The notes beneath the pieces were generated by a model that was not told the origin of the DNA, made no database searches, and saw nothing but the letters and a program-made list of their open reading frames with translations. This document shows, in pieces, positions 1 through 5,530 of a DNA stretch of 6,321 nucleotides. Source of the stretch: Pyramidobacter sp. (lineage in GTDB: Bacteria; Synergistota; Synergistia; Synergistales; Dethiosulfovibrionaceae); contig JAEEUD010000114.1 in the NCBI GenBank assembly GCA_016286835.1, forward strand, positions 1-6,321, written 5' to 3'. Made by a program: the position numbers and the translations under genes. How positions within the stretch are numbered: the first letter of the stretch is position 1; every line of letters starts with the position of its first letter.

Positions 1-224
1 ATCGCAAAAGCGTCGGAACCGATGCCGTTTGCCGTCGGCTCGATGACCGTCAGCGCCGCCGCTGTGGCGACAGCGGCCTCCATGGCGTTGCCGCCCTTGC
101 GCAGGATCTCCAGCCCCGCAGCCGAAGCCTGCGGCTCGGAACTGGCTACCATGCCGTTGCGTGCGTAAAGCGGGTAACGTCTGACGGGATACTTGCGGTA
201 CAGCGGATCAAAATTGGTGCTCAT
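1..224 (-). CDS. Gamma-glutamyltransferase family protein, N-terminal fragment (runs off left edge)
   Basis: The gene starts at ATG 224-222 and is cut by the window edge after 74 residues. The visible protein has the N-terminal signature of the gamma-glutamyltranspeptidase family: GMVASSEPQASAAGLEILRK at about residues 24-43, then GGNAMEAAVATAAALTVIEP and NGIGSDAFA. Family members are Ntn-hydrolases that hydrolyse or transfer the gamma-glutamyl group of glutathione and related peptides after self-cleavage. The catalytic Thr of the small subunit lies outside the window, so activity cannot be judged. There is no signal peptide: the first 22 residues are polar and basic, which suggests a cytoplasmic enzyme, unlike the exported E. 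coli Ggt. The start is supported by an AGGGGGAG ribosome site 8 bases upstream. The gene could equally be a GGT-like acylase, since the family is broad. Confidence 0.88.
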   Translation of the reverse strand, partial: MSTNFDPLYRKYPVRRYPLYARNGMVASSEPQASAAGLEILRKGGNAMEAAVATAAALTVIEPTANGIGSDAFA

Positions 225-495
225 CGATGTGACTCCCCCTTTTTCAGAATAAACGATCTTCCAGACAGCTGCCGGATCCGTTATGTAAAAAGAACTGCGG
301 AACGAATTTCCGACAGTCTGCGTTTCGCGGGCCGCCGGAAATTGTGCGAATATATTAACAAAAATACGCCCACGGCGCAAGCAAAAAAACATCGATTTTA
401 AATTCAGGAATGGAGAACAAATCATAGGGAATAAATGCGGCGTTTGAACGCGTTCGCCAGATCGAAGGGAGAGAACTGACATAAATATGAAAAAT
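225..495. other. Gene-free intergenic stretch with small inverted repeats
   Basis: I see no credible coding sequence here; the short open frames have no ribosome site or recognisable composition. Besides the weak promoter candidate, the stretch holds a perfect 8-base inverted repeat (305-312 with 336-343, AATTTCCG and CGGAAATT) around a 23-base loop. A competing 5-base pairing (298-302 with 308-312) shares the TTCCG arm. On the minus strand these fall in the presumed leader of the gamma-glutamyltransferase gene. No repeat array, tRNA or known riboswitch pattern was recognised. Confidence 0.5.
352..380 (-). promoter_or_regulatory. Possible sigma-70 promoter for the gamma-glutamyltransferase gene
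   Basis: Read on the minus strand, TTGCGC (380-375) and TAATAT (357-352) are separated by 17 bases in an otherwise gene-free AT-rich patch. The -35 box matches the consensus at only three positions and the -10 at four, so this is a weak call. It would give a 5' leader of about 120 bases before the ATG at 224. Confidence 0.35.
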
Positions 496-533
496 GCCGA
501 GGCGCACTCAAGAAACTGTGAGTACGCCTCGGC
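496..533 (-). terminator. Intrinsic terminator after the dipeptidase gene
   Basis: A 15-pair stem with one C-A mismatch (arms 496-510 and 519-533, 8-base loop) has an outer perfect half GCCGAGGCG/CGCCTCGGC. On the minus strand it is followed by ATTTTTCATATTTAT, a good U-rich tail, and it lies about 60 bases beyond the dipeptidase stop. The plus-strand side is also T-rich (TGTTTTG, then CTTTTGTTTG), so it may work in both directions, although no plus-strand gene is visible here. Confidence 0.85.
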
Positions 534-596
534 TGTTTTGCTGCTATTCTTTTGTTTGTCTTTGTGTCTTCGTGTTGGCTTAGAATTTGCCTTAAA

Positions 597-1544
597 TCAC
601 AGATTCTCACGGAAGAACCGCTGCGCGTTTTTGTACATGATGCCCTCGGCCTGCTCTTCACTCAGGCCGAAATCGAGGAACGTTCCGTAGAGGGCGGCGG
701 CCTTTGCCGGCGTGTTCAGCCACTCGGGCAGGGTGGCGCCGTCGAAATCGGAGCCCAGGGCCAGGTTCTTCTCCGCGCCCAGCGCAAAGAAGTGTTCGAT
801 GTGCTTCATCAGCAGCTCTGGGCCGGGAACGACGCCGTCGTCGGCGATGAATTTGACGTAATAGTTCAGACCGATCAGGCAGTTGCGTTTGACCATTTCG
901 CGGATCATGTCGTCGGTCAGGTTGCGCTTGTGCGAGCAAACGCTGCGCGCGTTGGAGTGCGTGGCGACGAAGGGCTTTTTCGCGAGGGCGAACAGATCCT
1001 CAAAGCCGGCGTCGTTGAGGTGCGACACATCGACGAGCATCCCCAGACGCTCCATCTCGGGGATCACTTCCCTGCCGAACGCTGACAGTCCGTGCGTGGT
1101 GGAATGTCCCGAGCCGAGCTCGTTTTCGCCGTTCCAGACGATCGTCATGCAGCGAACGCCCTGATCGGCCAGGAGCTTCACGCGTTCGAGACGGCCGTTC
1201 AGCGCCGAGCCGTTCTCGATCGTCAGGAATGCTGCCGTCTTGCCGGCGCTCCAGGCCGCTTCCATATCGGCGGCGGTCCGGCAGGGCGCGACGCGGTCGG
1301 CGAACAGGCCCATCTGGCGCACGAAGTTTTTCCGATTGTTTTCAAAATACTCTTCCGCATCCGCACCGCGCACTTCGTCGGGGATGAAAATGGCGTAAAA
1401 CTGCGCCCAACCCACGTCAGACGGCATGGCCTGCAGCGAGAGCACCCGCTTGGGGTCGTCGAGCGTGTCGGGATTGCCGGTGGAGGTGTACTTCGAGTCG
1501 GTCAGCGTGTCGCAGTGAAGATCGATCAGATATTTGGGATACAT
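597..1544 (-). CDS. Membrane dipeptidase family (peptidase M19) zinc dipeptidase
   Basis: This 315-residue protein belongs to peptidase family M19 (renal or membrane dipeptidase type), metal-dependent TIM-barrel enzymes that cleave dipeptides, including Cys-Gly and D-amino acid-containing ones. Expected metal ligands are visible: H10 and D12 in DLHCDTL, E110 in TIENGSAL, H175 in DVSH, and H196 in THSNAR. R207 in the KRNLTDD segment and D266 in GSDFDG match further active-site positions. The human substrate-binding His152 appears to be replaced in MTIVWNGENELGSG (133-146), which I believe is common in bacterial members. There is no signal peptide or membrane anchor, so the enzyme is probably cytoplasmic. 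The ATG at 1544 has an AAAGGA ribosome site 7 bases upstream. It lies 72 bases after the DUF819 gene, separated by a terminator hairpin, and has no obvious promoter of its own. Confidence 0.93.
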   Translation of the reverse strand: MYPKYLIDLHCDTLTDSKYTSTGNPDTLDDPKRVLSLQAMPSDVGWAQFYAIFIPDEVRGADAEEYFENNRKNFVRQMGLFADRVAPCRTAADMEAAWSAGKTAAFLTIENGSALNGRLERVKLLADQGVRCMTIVWNGENELGSGHSTTHGLSAFGREVIPEMERLGMLVDVSHLNDAGFEDLFALAKKPFVATHSNARSVCSHKRNLTDDMIREMVKRNCLIGLNYYVKFIADDGVVPGPELLMKHIEHFFALGAEKNLALGSDFDGATLPEWLNTPAKAAALYGTFLDFGLSEEQAEGIMYKNAQRFFRENL

Positions 1545-1570
1545 GTTTTTTCCTTTCGTCCGTAGAGTTG

Positions 1571-1600
1571 AAAAAGGAGGAGCGCAGCGCTCCCCCTTTT
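1571..1600 (-). terminator. Intrinsic terminator between the DUF819 and dipeptidase genes
   Basis: A 13-pair stem with one mismatch (arms 1572-1584 and 1588-1600, loop of 3) reads on the minus strand as a GC-rich hairpin ending directly in TTTTT. It sits 17 bases after the DUF819 stop and 27 bases before the dipeptidase ATG. The short gap shows no clear promoter after the hairpin, so partial read-through would be the likely way the dipeptidase is expressed. Confidence 0.8.
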
Positions 1601-1616
1601 CGGTACCGTTTTGCGT

Positions 1617-2801
1617 TTAGCCGAAGATCGACATCAGGTAGCCGACGCCGATGCCGCCGAAAGTGCCGACGACGTAGCCCATCAGGGCCATAAGGACGCC
1701 GACGGAGACCAGCGAGCCGCTGTACGACGCGGCCAGGATGGGAGCGGAAGCCGTGCCGCCGATGTTGGCCAGCGAGGCGACGCAGCAGGTGAACATGTCG
1801 AGCTTGAAGAGCTTGGCGAAGATGACCATGAGCACGCCGTGGATGCCGAGGATGATGAAGCCGGCGACGATCCACCAGGCCATGCCGCCCTCAAGCAGCT
1901 CCATGAACGAGGCGCGCGAAGCGATCAGGCCGATGACCATGTAGAGCATGATGTTGGACAACTCGGTCGAGCCGGCGATCTTGCCGATGGGCGTCATCGC
2001 CAGGACCAGGCCGATGACCGAGATCAGCACGATGCGGTAGGTGGCCACGTCAAAGACCTTCAGCGAAGCGGGCGCCGCGTTGCGAAGGGCCGAACCCCAC
2101 TCGGTGCACAGCGCGGAAAGGATCAGCGCCAGACCCAGAAGGAAGAGCAGCGAGGGGAAGTCGATCGGCTTTTTCTTGGCTTCGGCGAATTCCTCGTCCA
2201 GACGGCGCGAGACCTCATCGAGGATCGTGGTGTCAGCCTTCACCCACTTGTTGAACGCTGCGGCGAGGCTGATGACCCACAGCAGGAACATGACCCAGAT
2301 CGAGTAGTCGATCGAATCGACGATCGAAGCGCCGGCCAGCTGCGCCTCGGTGGCCTGAAGCGCGTCGGCCACGGCAACGAGGTTGCCCGAGCCGCCCATC
2401 CAGCTGCCGCACAGAGCGCCCAGACCGCGCCACGCGCCCTCGCCCAGCAGCTTGCTCATACCCGCATAGGTGGCGACGAAGCCGATGGCGATCGTCACCG
2501 AAGCGGTGAAGAAGCCGAGCAGCATCTTGGGCCCGAGTTTAAGGATCTGACGAATGTCGCAGCGAAGCAGCATGACGAAGATCATCGCATAAAGGATCGG
2601 GTTGCGCAGCGCGCTGTACGCGGCCTTCGTGGCTTTGGTATCCCAGAGCCCGAACGTGCAGCCAAGCATACCGGCCAGGTAGAGCAGCACGACCGGCGGC
2701 ACGTACTCGAAGAACTTGGACTTCGTCAGCTTCTGAGCGCCGATCAGCAGCCCAGCCATGAACACCAGTGTGGCAAAATAGAAGAATCCGTCCGTAATCA
2801 T
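1617..2801 (-). CDS. DUF819 family integral membrane protein (YjcL-like), putative transporter
   Basis: This 394-residue, very hydrophobic protein matches my memory of the DUF819/YjcL family, whose substrate is unknown. I count roughly ten to eleven membrane segments, with a charged cytoplasmic-looking stretch at about 184-215 (KADTTILDEVSRRLDEEFAE) splitting it into two halves. Each half carries a Gly-rich motif: GSWMGGSGNLVAVADAL (132-148) and ASLANIGGTASAPILAASY (342-360). This suggests an internal duplication like that of two-repeat secondary transporters (inference). The start is ATG 2801: GGAGGAGG (2814-2807) lies 5 bases upstream. An in-frame TTG at 2816 overlaps that ribosome site and would add five residues, which is unlikely. 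A strong promoter and leader hairpin precede it. The neighbouring dipeptidase suggests a role in peptide or amino acid transport, but this is unproven. Confidence 0.88.
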   Translation of the reverse strand: MITDGFFYFATLVFMAGLLIGAQKLTKSKFFEYVPPVVLLYLAGMLGCTFGLWDTKATKAAYSALRNPILYAMIFVMLLRCDIRQILKLGPKMLLGFFTASVTIAIGFVATYAGMSKLLGEGAWRGLGALCGSWMGGSGNLVAVADALQATEAQLAGASIVDSIDYSIWVMFLLWVISLAAAFNKWVKADTTILDEVSRRLDEEFAEAKKKPIDFPSLLFLLGLALILSALCTEWGSALRNAAPASLKVFDVATYRIVLISVIGLVLAMTPIGKIAGSTELSNIMLYMVIGLIASRASFMELLEGGMAWWIVAGFIILGIHGVLMVIFAKLFKLDMFTCCVASLANIGGTASAPILAASYSGSLVSVGVLMALMGYVVGTFGGIGVGYLMSIFG

Positions 2802-2806
2802 TTTAT

Positions 2807-2814
2807 CCTCCTCC
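2807..2814 (-). promoter_or_regulatory. Strong ribosome binding site that fixes the DUF819 start
   Basis: GGAGGAGG on the minus strand lies 5 bases before ATG 2801. It overlaps the alternative TTG start at 2816, which makes that upstream start improbable. Confidence 0.85.
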
Positions 2815-2823
2815 AAAAAATAG

Positions 2824-2851
2824 TTTCAAACGCCGCAACGGCTGTTTGAAA
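2824..2851 (-). promoter_or_regulatory. Leader hairpin before the DUF819 gene (possible attenuator or operator)
   Basis: Twelve base pairs (2824-2835 with 2839-2842 plus 2844-2851) form a stem with a 3-base loop and a single bulged base at 2843. On the minus strand the hairpin is followed by CTATTTTTTGG, so the U run starts three bases after the stem and runs into the ribosome site. The hairpin would begin about 17 bases into the transcript from the promoter at 2903-2875. It could end transcription early, protect the 5' end, or serve as a protein-binding dyad in DNA. Confidence 0.6.
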
Positions 2852-2871
2852 AAATAAAAACCACAACCGGG

Positions 2872-2890
2872 GAAACTATACGTCAGTTTC
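2872..2890. promoter_or_regulatory. Candidate operator dyad over the -10 box
   Basis: GAAACT (2872-2877) and AGTTTC (2885-2890) form a perfect 6-base inverted repeat with a 7-base spacer, overlapping the -10 box of the DUF819 promoter. A further TAGTTTC copy lies at 2821-2827. A position over the -10 suits a repressor, but six-base arms can arise by chance and I do not recognise the regulator. Confidence 0.35.
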
Positions 2891-2903
2891 TTCGTTTTGT
2901 CAA
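2875..2903 (-). promoter_or_regulatory. Near-consensus sigma-70 promoter for the DUF819 gene
   Basis: On the minus strand there is a perfect TTGACA -35 box (2903-2898), an ideal 17-base spacer and a TATAGT -10 box (2880-2875). Transcription should start near 2868, giving a leader of about 67 bases before ATG 2801. This is the best promoter in the window. Confidence 0.88.
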
Positions 2904-2944
2904 GTAAAGATGACGCAGTTTTGTGCAATTATCGCTCAAAAGAA

Positions 2945-2969
2945 AGGCGCCGAAGAAACTTCGGCGCCT
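2945..2969 (-). terminator. Intrinsic terminator closing the feo operon
   Basis: A perfect 11-pair stem (2945-2955 with 2959-2969) with a 3-base loop is followed on the minus strand by TTCTTTTGAG. It begins about 20 bases after the stop of the small Cys-rich gene and ends before the DUF819 promoter, separating the two transcription units. Confidence 0.9.
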
Positions 2970-2989
2970 GAAAACGTTTCAACCTGATT

Positions 2990-3142
2990 TTACTGTTTGC
3001 GAGGATTCTTCGCTTCAGCGCAGCCTTTGGTGCAGCCGTCGCATCCGCATCCGCAGCCTGAGCCGCGTCGGCGGATGCGGCGCACGGCGAAAAACAGCGC
3101 CGCCGCCAGCAGCGCGGCGATGACGATATCCCAGATGTTCAT
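2990..3142 (-). CDS. FeoB-associated Cys-rich membrane protein
   Basis: This 50-residue protein begins MNIWDIVIAALLAAALFFAV, a single membrane segment at about residues 5-20. A basic stop-transfer patch follows (RRIRRR, 21-26), then a Cys-rich tail GCGCGCDGCTKGC with Cys at 30, 32, 34, 37 and 41. This is the architecture of the small FeoB-associated Cys-rich proteins found beside feoB in many anaerobes. Their role is not established; a part in handling Fe(II) or assisting FeoB at the membrane is the usual guess. The basic patch predicts the Cys tail on the cytoplasmic side. The ATG at 3142 is chosen because the membrane segment starts right after it and a longer in-frame reading (from 3250) would overlap feoB. 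The SD-like AGGAAGAG (3158-3151) overlaps the feoB stop codon, suggesting translational coupling. Confidence 0.85.
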   Translation of the reverse strand: MNIWDIVIAALLAAALFFAVRRIRRRGSGCGCGCDGCTKGCAEAKNPRKQ

Positions 3143-3156
3143 ATCCGCGTCTCTTC

Positions 3157-5508
3157 CTATTGGAGTCCTGCGGCGAGGCCGATGCAGCGCGTCAGCAGGG
3201 CGGCCGCCCAGGCGATCGCGCATTGCAGCAGCACGACGTAGAGCGCCCATTTGCGGCCCAGCTCACGGCAGATCGAGGCGATCGCGGCGACGCAGGGCGT
3301 GTAGAGGAGACTGAAAACGAGCATGGACGCCGCCTGCAGCGATGTCATCACCGCCGCCACGCCGCCTTCGGACGCGAACAGCAGTTCCATCAGCGAGACG
3401 ACGGTCTCCTTGGCCATGAAGCCGCCGACGAGCGAGGTCACGATGCGCCAGTCGTCCAGCCCGAGGGGGCGGAAGAGCGGCGCGGCCGCGCCGGCCGCCC
3501 AGGCGAGGATGCTGTCGCGCGAGTTCGTCACGAGGTTGAAGCGGAAGTCGAAACTTTTCAGGAACCAGACGACGACCGATGCGACCAGGATGATCGAGAA
3601 CGCGCGCGAGAGGAAGTCCTTCGCCTTTTCCCAGAGCAGCAGCGACACGTTGCGGATGCCGGGCAGGCGGTAGTTCGGCAGTTCCATGACGAACGGCGCC
3701 GCTTCGCCCTTGAAGAGCCGCTTTTTGTACAGCAGCGCGGTGAGCGTTCCGGCCACGACGCCGAGGACGTACAGCCCGATCATGATCAGCGCCTTGTGAC
3801 TGGCGAAGAACGCATCGACGAAAAACGCGTAGATGGGCAGCTTGGCGGTGCAGCTCATGAACGGCGTCAGCAGGATCGTCATGCGGCGGTCGCGTTCGCT
3901 GGGCAGCGTGCGCGATGCCATGACAGCCGGCACCGTTCGGCCAAAGCCGATCAGCATCGGCACGATGCTGCGCCCGGACAGTCCCAGACGGCGGAGCAGC
4001 TTGTCCATGACGAACGCCACGCGTGCGATGTAGCCGCTGTCTTCGAGCAGCGAGAGGAAGAAGAACATCGTCACGATGACGGGCAGGAAGCTGAGGACGC
4101 TGCCCACGCCTTCAAACACGCCGCCGATGATCAGGCCTTTGAGCGCTGCGTTCACGCCCGCGGCCGTCAGCGCAGCTTCCGTTACTTCCGTCAGCTTTTC
4201 GATGCCTGCTGCCAGCAGATCCTGAAGCCAGACGCCGGCGGAGTTGAACGTCAGGTAGAAGACGAGGGCCATGACGCCGATGAAGATCGGGATCGCCGTG
4301 TACTTGCCCGTCAGGAAGCGGTCGATCATCTGGCTGCGCGCCTGTTCGCGGCTTTCCCGCGGCTTGACGACGCAGGCGCCGCACACCTTCATGATGAAGG
4401 AAAAACGCATGTCGGCGATCGCCGCGCGGCGGTCGAGACCGCGCTCCTTTTCCATCTGCAGAGCGATGTGCTCAAGCGTTTCCCGTTCGTTCGCGTCGAG
4501 ATTCAGCTGGCTGAGGACCAGTTCGTCGCCTTCGACGGCCTTGCTCGCGGCAAAGCGGATGGGGATGCCGGCCGCGGCCGCATGATCCTCGATCAGGTGG
4601 ATGACGGCGTGCAGACAGCGGTGCACTGCGCCGCCGTGATCGTCCGAACCGCAGAAGTCCTGGCGCACGGGACGCTCCTGATACTTTGCGATGTGCAGGG
4701 CGTGCCCGATGAGCTCGTCGATGCCCTCGCCCTTTGCGGCGGAGATCGGCACCACGGGAACGCCGAGCATCGTCTCCATCATGTTCACGTCGATCGAACC
4801 GCCGTTGCCCGCCAGCTCGTCCATCATGTTCAGCGCGACGACAAGGGGACGTCCCATCTCCAGCAGCTGCATCGTCAGGTAGAGATTGCGCTCGATGTTC
4901 GTCGCGTCGACGATGTTGATGATCGCCGTGGGATCGCCGTTGAGGACGAAATCACGCGATACTTTTTCTTCGCTGGAATAGGGGGACATCGAGTAAATGC
5001 CGGGAAGGTCGGTGATCAGCGTGTTCTCGTGCCCGATGATGGCGCCGTCCTTGCGCTCCACCGTCACGCCGGGGAAGTTGCCGACGTGCTGCCGCGCGCC
5101 GGTCAGCTGGTTGAACAGCGTCGTCTTGCCGCTGTTCTGGTTCCCCGCCAGCGCGAAGGTCAGCGTCGTCCCTTCGGGAAGCGGCGTGCCGCTGCCCTTG
5201 GGATGGAACCGTCCGCCTTCGCCCAAGCCGGGGTGTTCGTGTTTTTCTCCGCGTTCGCTCCGTTCCTCGTGCTGTCTGGGAGCGGCGAGAGGTTCGACTT
5301 CGATCCTGGCGGCGTCGTCGAGCCGCAGGGTCAGCTCGTAGCCGTGGATGCGGATCTCCAGCGGATCGCCCATCGGCGCGTAGCGGACTGCCGTTACCTC
5401 CGCACCGGGAATGAGCCCCATATCGAGAAAGTGCTGCCGCAGGGCACCATCGCCGCCGACGGCGGTGATCACGGTCGTTTTTCCGATCTCTAATTCTCTC
5501 AGTGTCAC
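3157..5508 (-). CDS. feoB: FeoA-FeoB fusion ferrous iron transporter
   Basis: This 783-residue protein fuses FeoA and FeoB, the GTP-dependent Fe(II) uptake system of the inner membrane. Residues 1-75 are an SH3-like FeoA domain (LDMGLIPGAEV, MGDPLEIRIHGYELTLR). Residues 76-113 form a charged linker with His at 80, 90, 92 and 102. The G domain follows: G1 GNQNSGKTT (122-130), G2 NFPGVTVE (144-151), G3 DLPG (167-170), G4 NMMD (227-230) and G5 SAAKGEG (256-262). The membrane domain runs from about 400 to the end, with the Gate motifs GFGRTVPAVMASRTL (521-535) and TPFMSCTAKLPIY (548-560). The first carries Arg524 where many FeoB proteins have Cys; Cys553 is kept. The start is GTG, with AGAGGG (5520-5515) 6 bases upstream. 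It lies 22 bases after the aldo/keto reductase gene, so the two are probably co-transcribed. No promoter or Fur box was recognised in that gap. Confidence 0.96.
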   Translation of the reverse strand: MTLRELEIGKTTVITAVGGDGALRQHFLDMGLIPGAEVTAVRYAPMGDPLEIRIHGYELTLRLDDAARIEVEPLAAPRQHEERSERGEKHEHPGLGEGGRFHPKGSGTPLPEGTTLTFALAGNQNSGKTTLFNQLTGARQHVGNFPGVTVERKDGAIIGHENTLITDLPGIYSMSPYSSEEKVSRDFVLNGDPTAIINIVDATNIERNLYLTMQLLEMGRPLVVALNMMDELAGNGGSIDVNMMETMLGVPVVPISAAKGEGIDELIGHALHIAKYQERPVRQDFCGSDDHGGAVHRCLHAVIHLIEDHAAAAGIPIRFAASKAVEGDELVLSQLNLDANERETLEHIALQMEKERGLDRRAAIADMRFSFIMKVCGACVVKPRESREQARSQMIDRFLTGKYTAIPIFIGVMALVFYLTFNSAGVWLQDLLAAGIEKLTEVTEAALTAAGVNAALKGLIIGGVFEGVGSVLSFLPVIVTMFFFLSLLEDSGYIARVAFVMDKLLRRLGLSGRSIVPMLIGFGRTVPAVMASRTLPSERDRRMTILLTPFMSCTAKLPIYAFFVDAFFASHKALIMIGLYVLGVVAGTLTALLYKKRLFKGEAAPFVMELPNYRLPGIRNVSLLLWEKAKDFLSRAFSIILVASVVVWFLKSFDFRFNLVTNSRDSILAWAAGAAAPLFRPLGLDDWRIVTSLVGGFMAKETVVSLMELLFASEGGVAAVMTSLQAASMLVFSLLYTPCVAAIASICRELGRKWALYVVLLQCAIAWAAALLTRCIGLAAGLQ

Positions 5509-5530
5509 CGGAATCCCTCTTTCCGTGTCC

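Noticed and set aside
422..661. A 79-codon minus-strand open frame across the dipeptidase 3' end
   Set aside because: It overlaps the dipeptidase end and spans the terminator hairpin, and has no ribosome site or recognisable content.
2802..2816. TTG start at 2816 for the DUF819 gene
   Set aside because: The TTG and next codons are the ribosome site itself (GGAGGAGG); ATG 2801 is ideally spaced.
1611..2849. A 412-codon plus-strand open frame antisense to the DUF819 gene
   Set aside because: Same type of shadow: the translated protein is hydrophilic and repetitive in Asp, Gln, His and Arg. The minus strand encodes a coherent membrane protein with a promoter, ribosome site and terminator.
2824..2851. 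Reading the DUF819 leader hairpin as a known riboswitch
   Set aside because: It is a single short stem with no recognisable aptamer, so I only call it an attenuator or operator candidate.
2990..3250. Longer 86-residue form of the Cys-rich protein
   Set aside because: The extra 36 N-terminal residues are Arg-rich shadow sequence of feoB; the ATG at 3142 sits right before the membrane segment and just after the feoB stop.
3160..5493. A 777-codon plus-strand open frame covering almost the whole feoAB gene
   Set aside because: Its translation is low-complexity (rich in His, Asp, Arg, Gln, Val) with no recognisable domain. It is the shadow of GC-rich codon use in the clearly conserved feoAB gene on the other strand.
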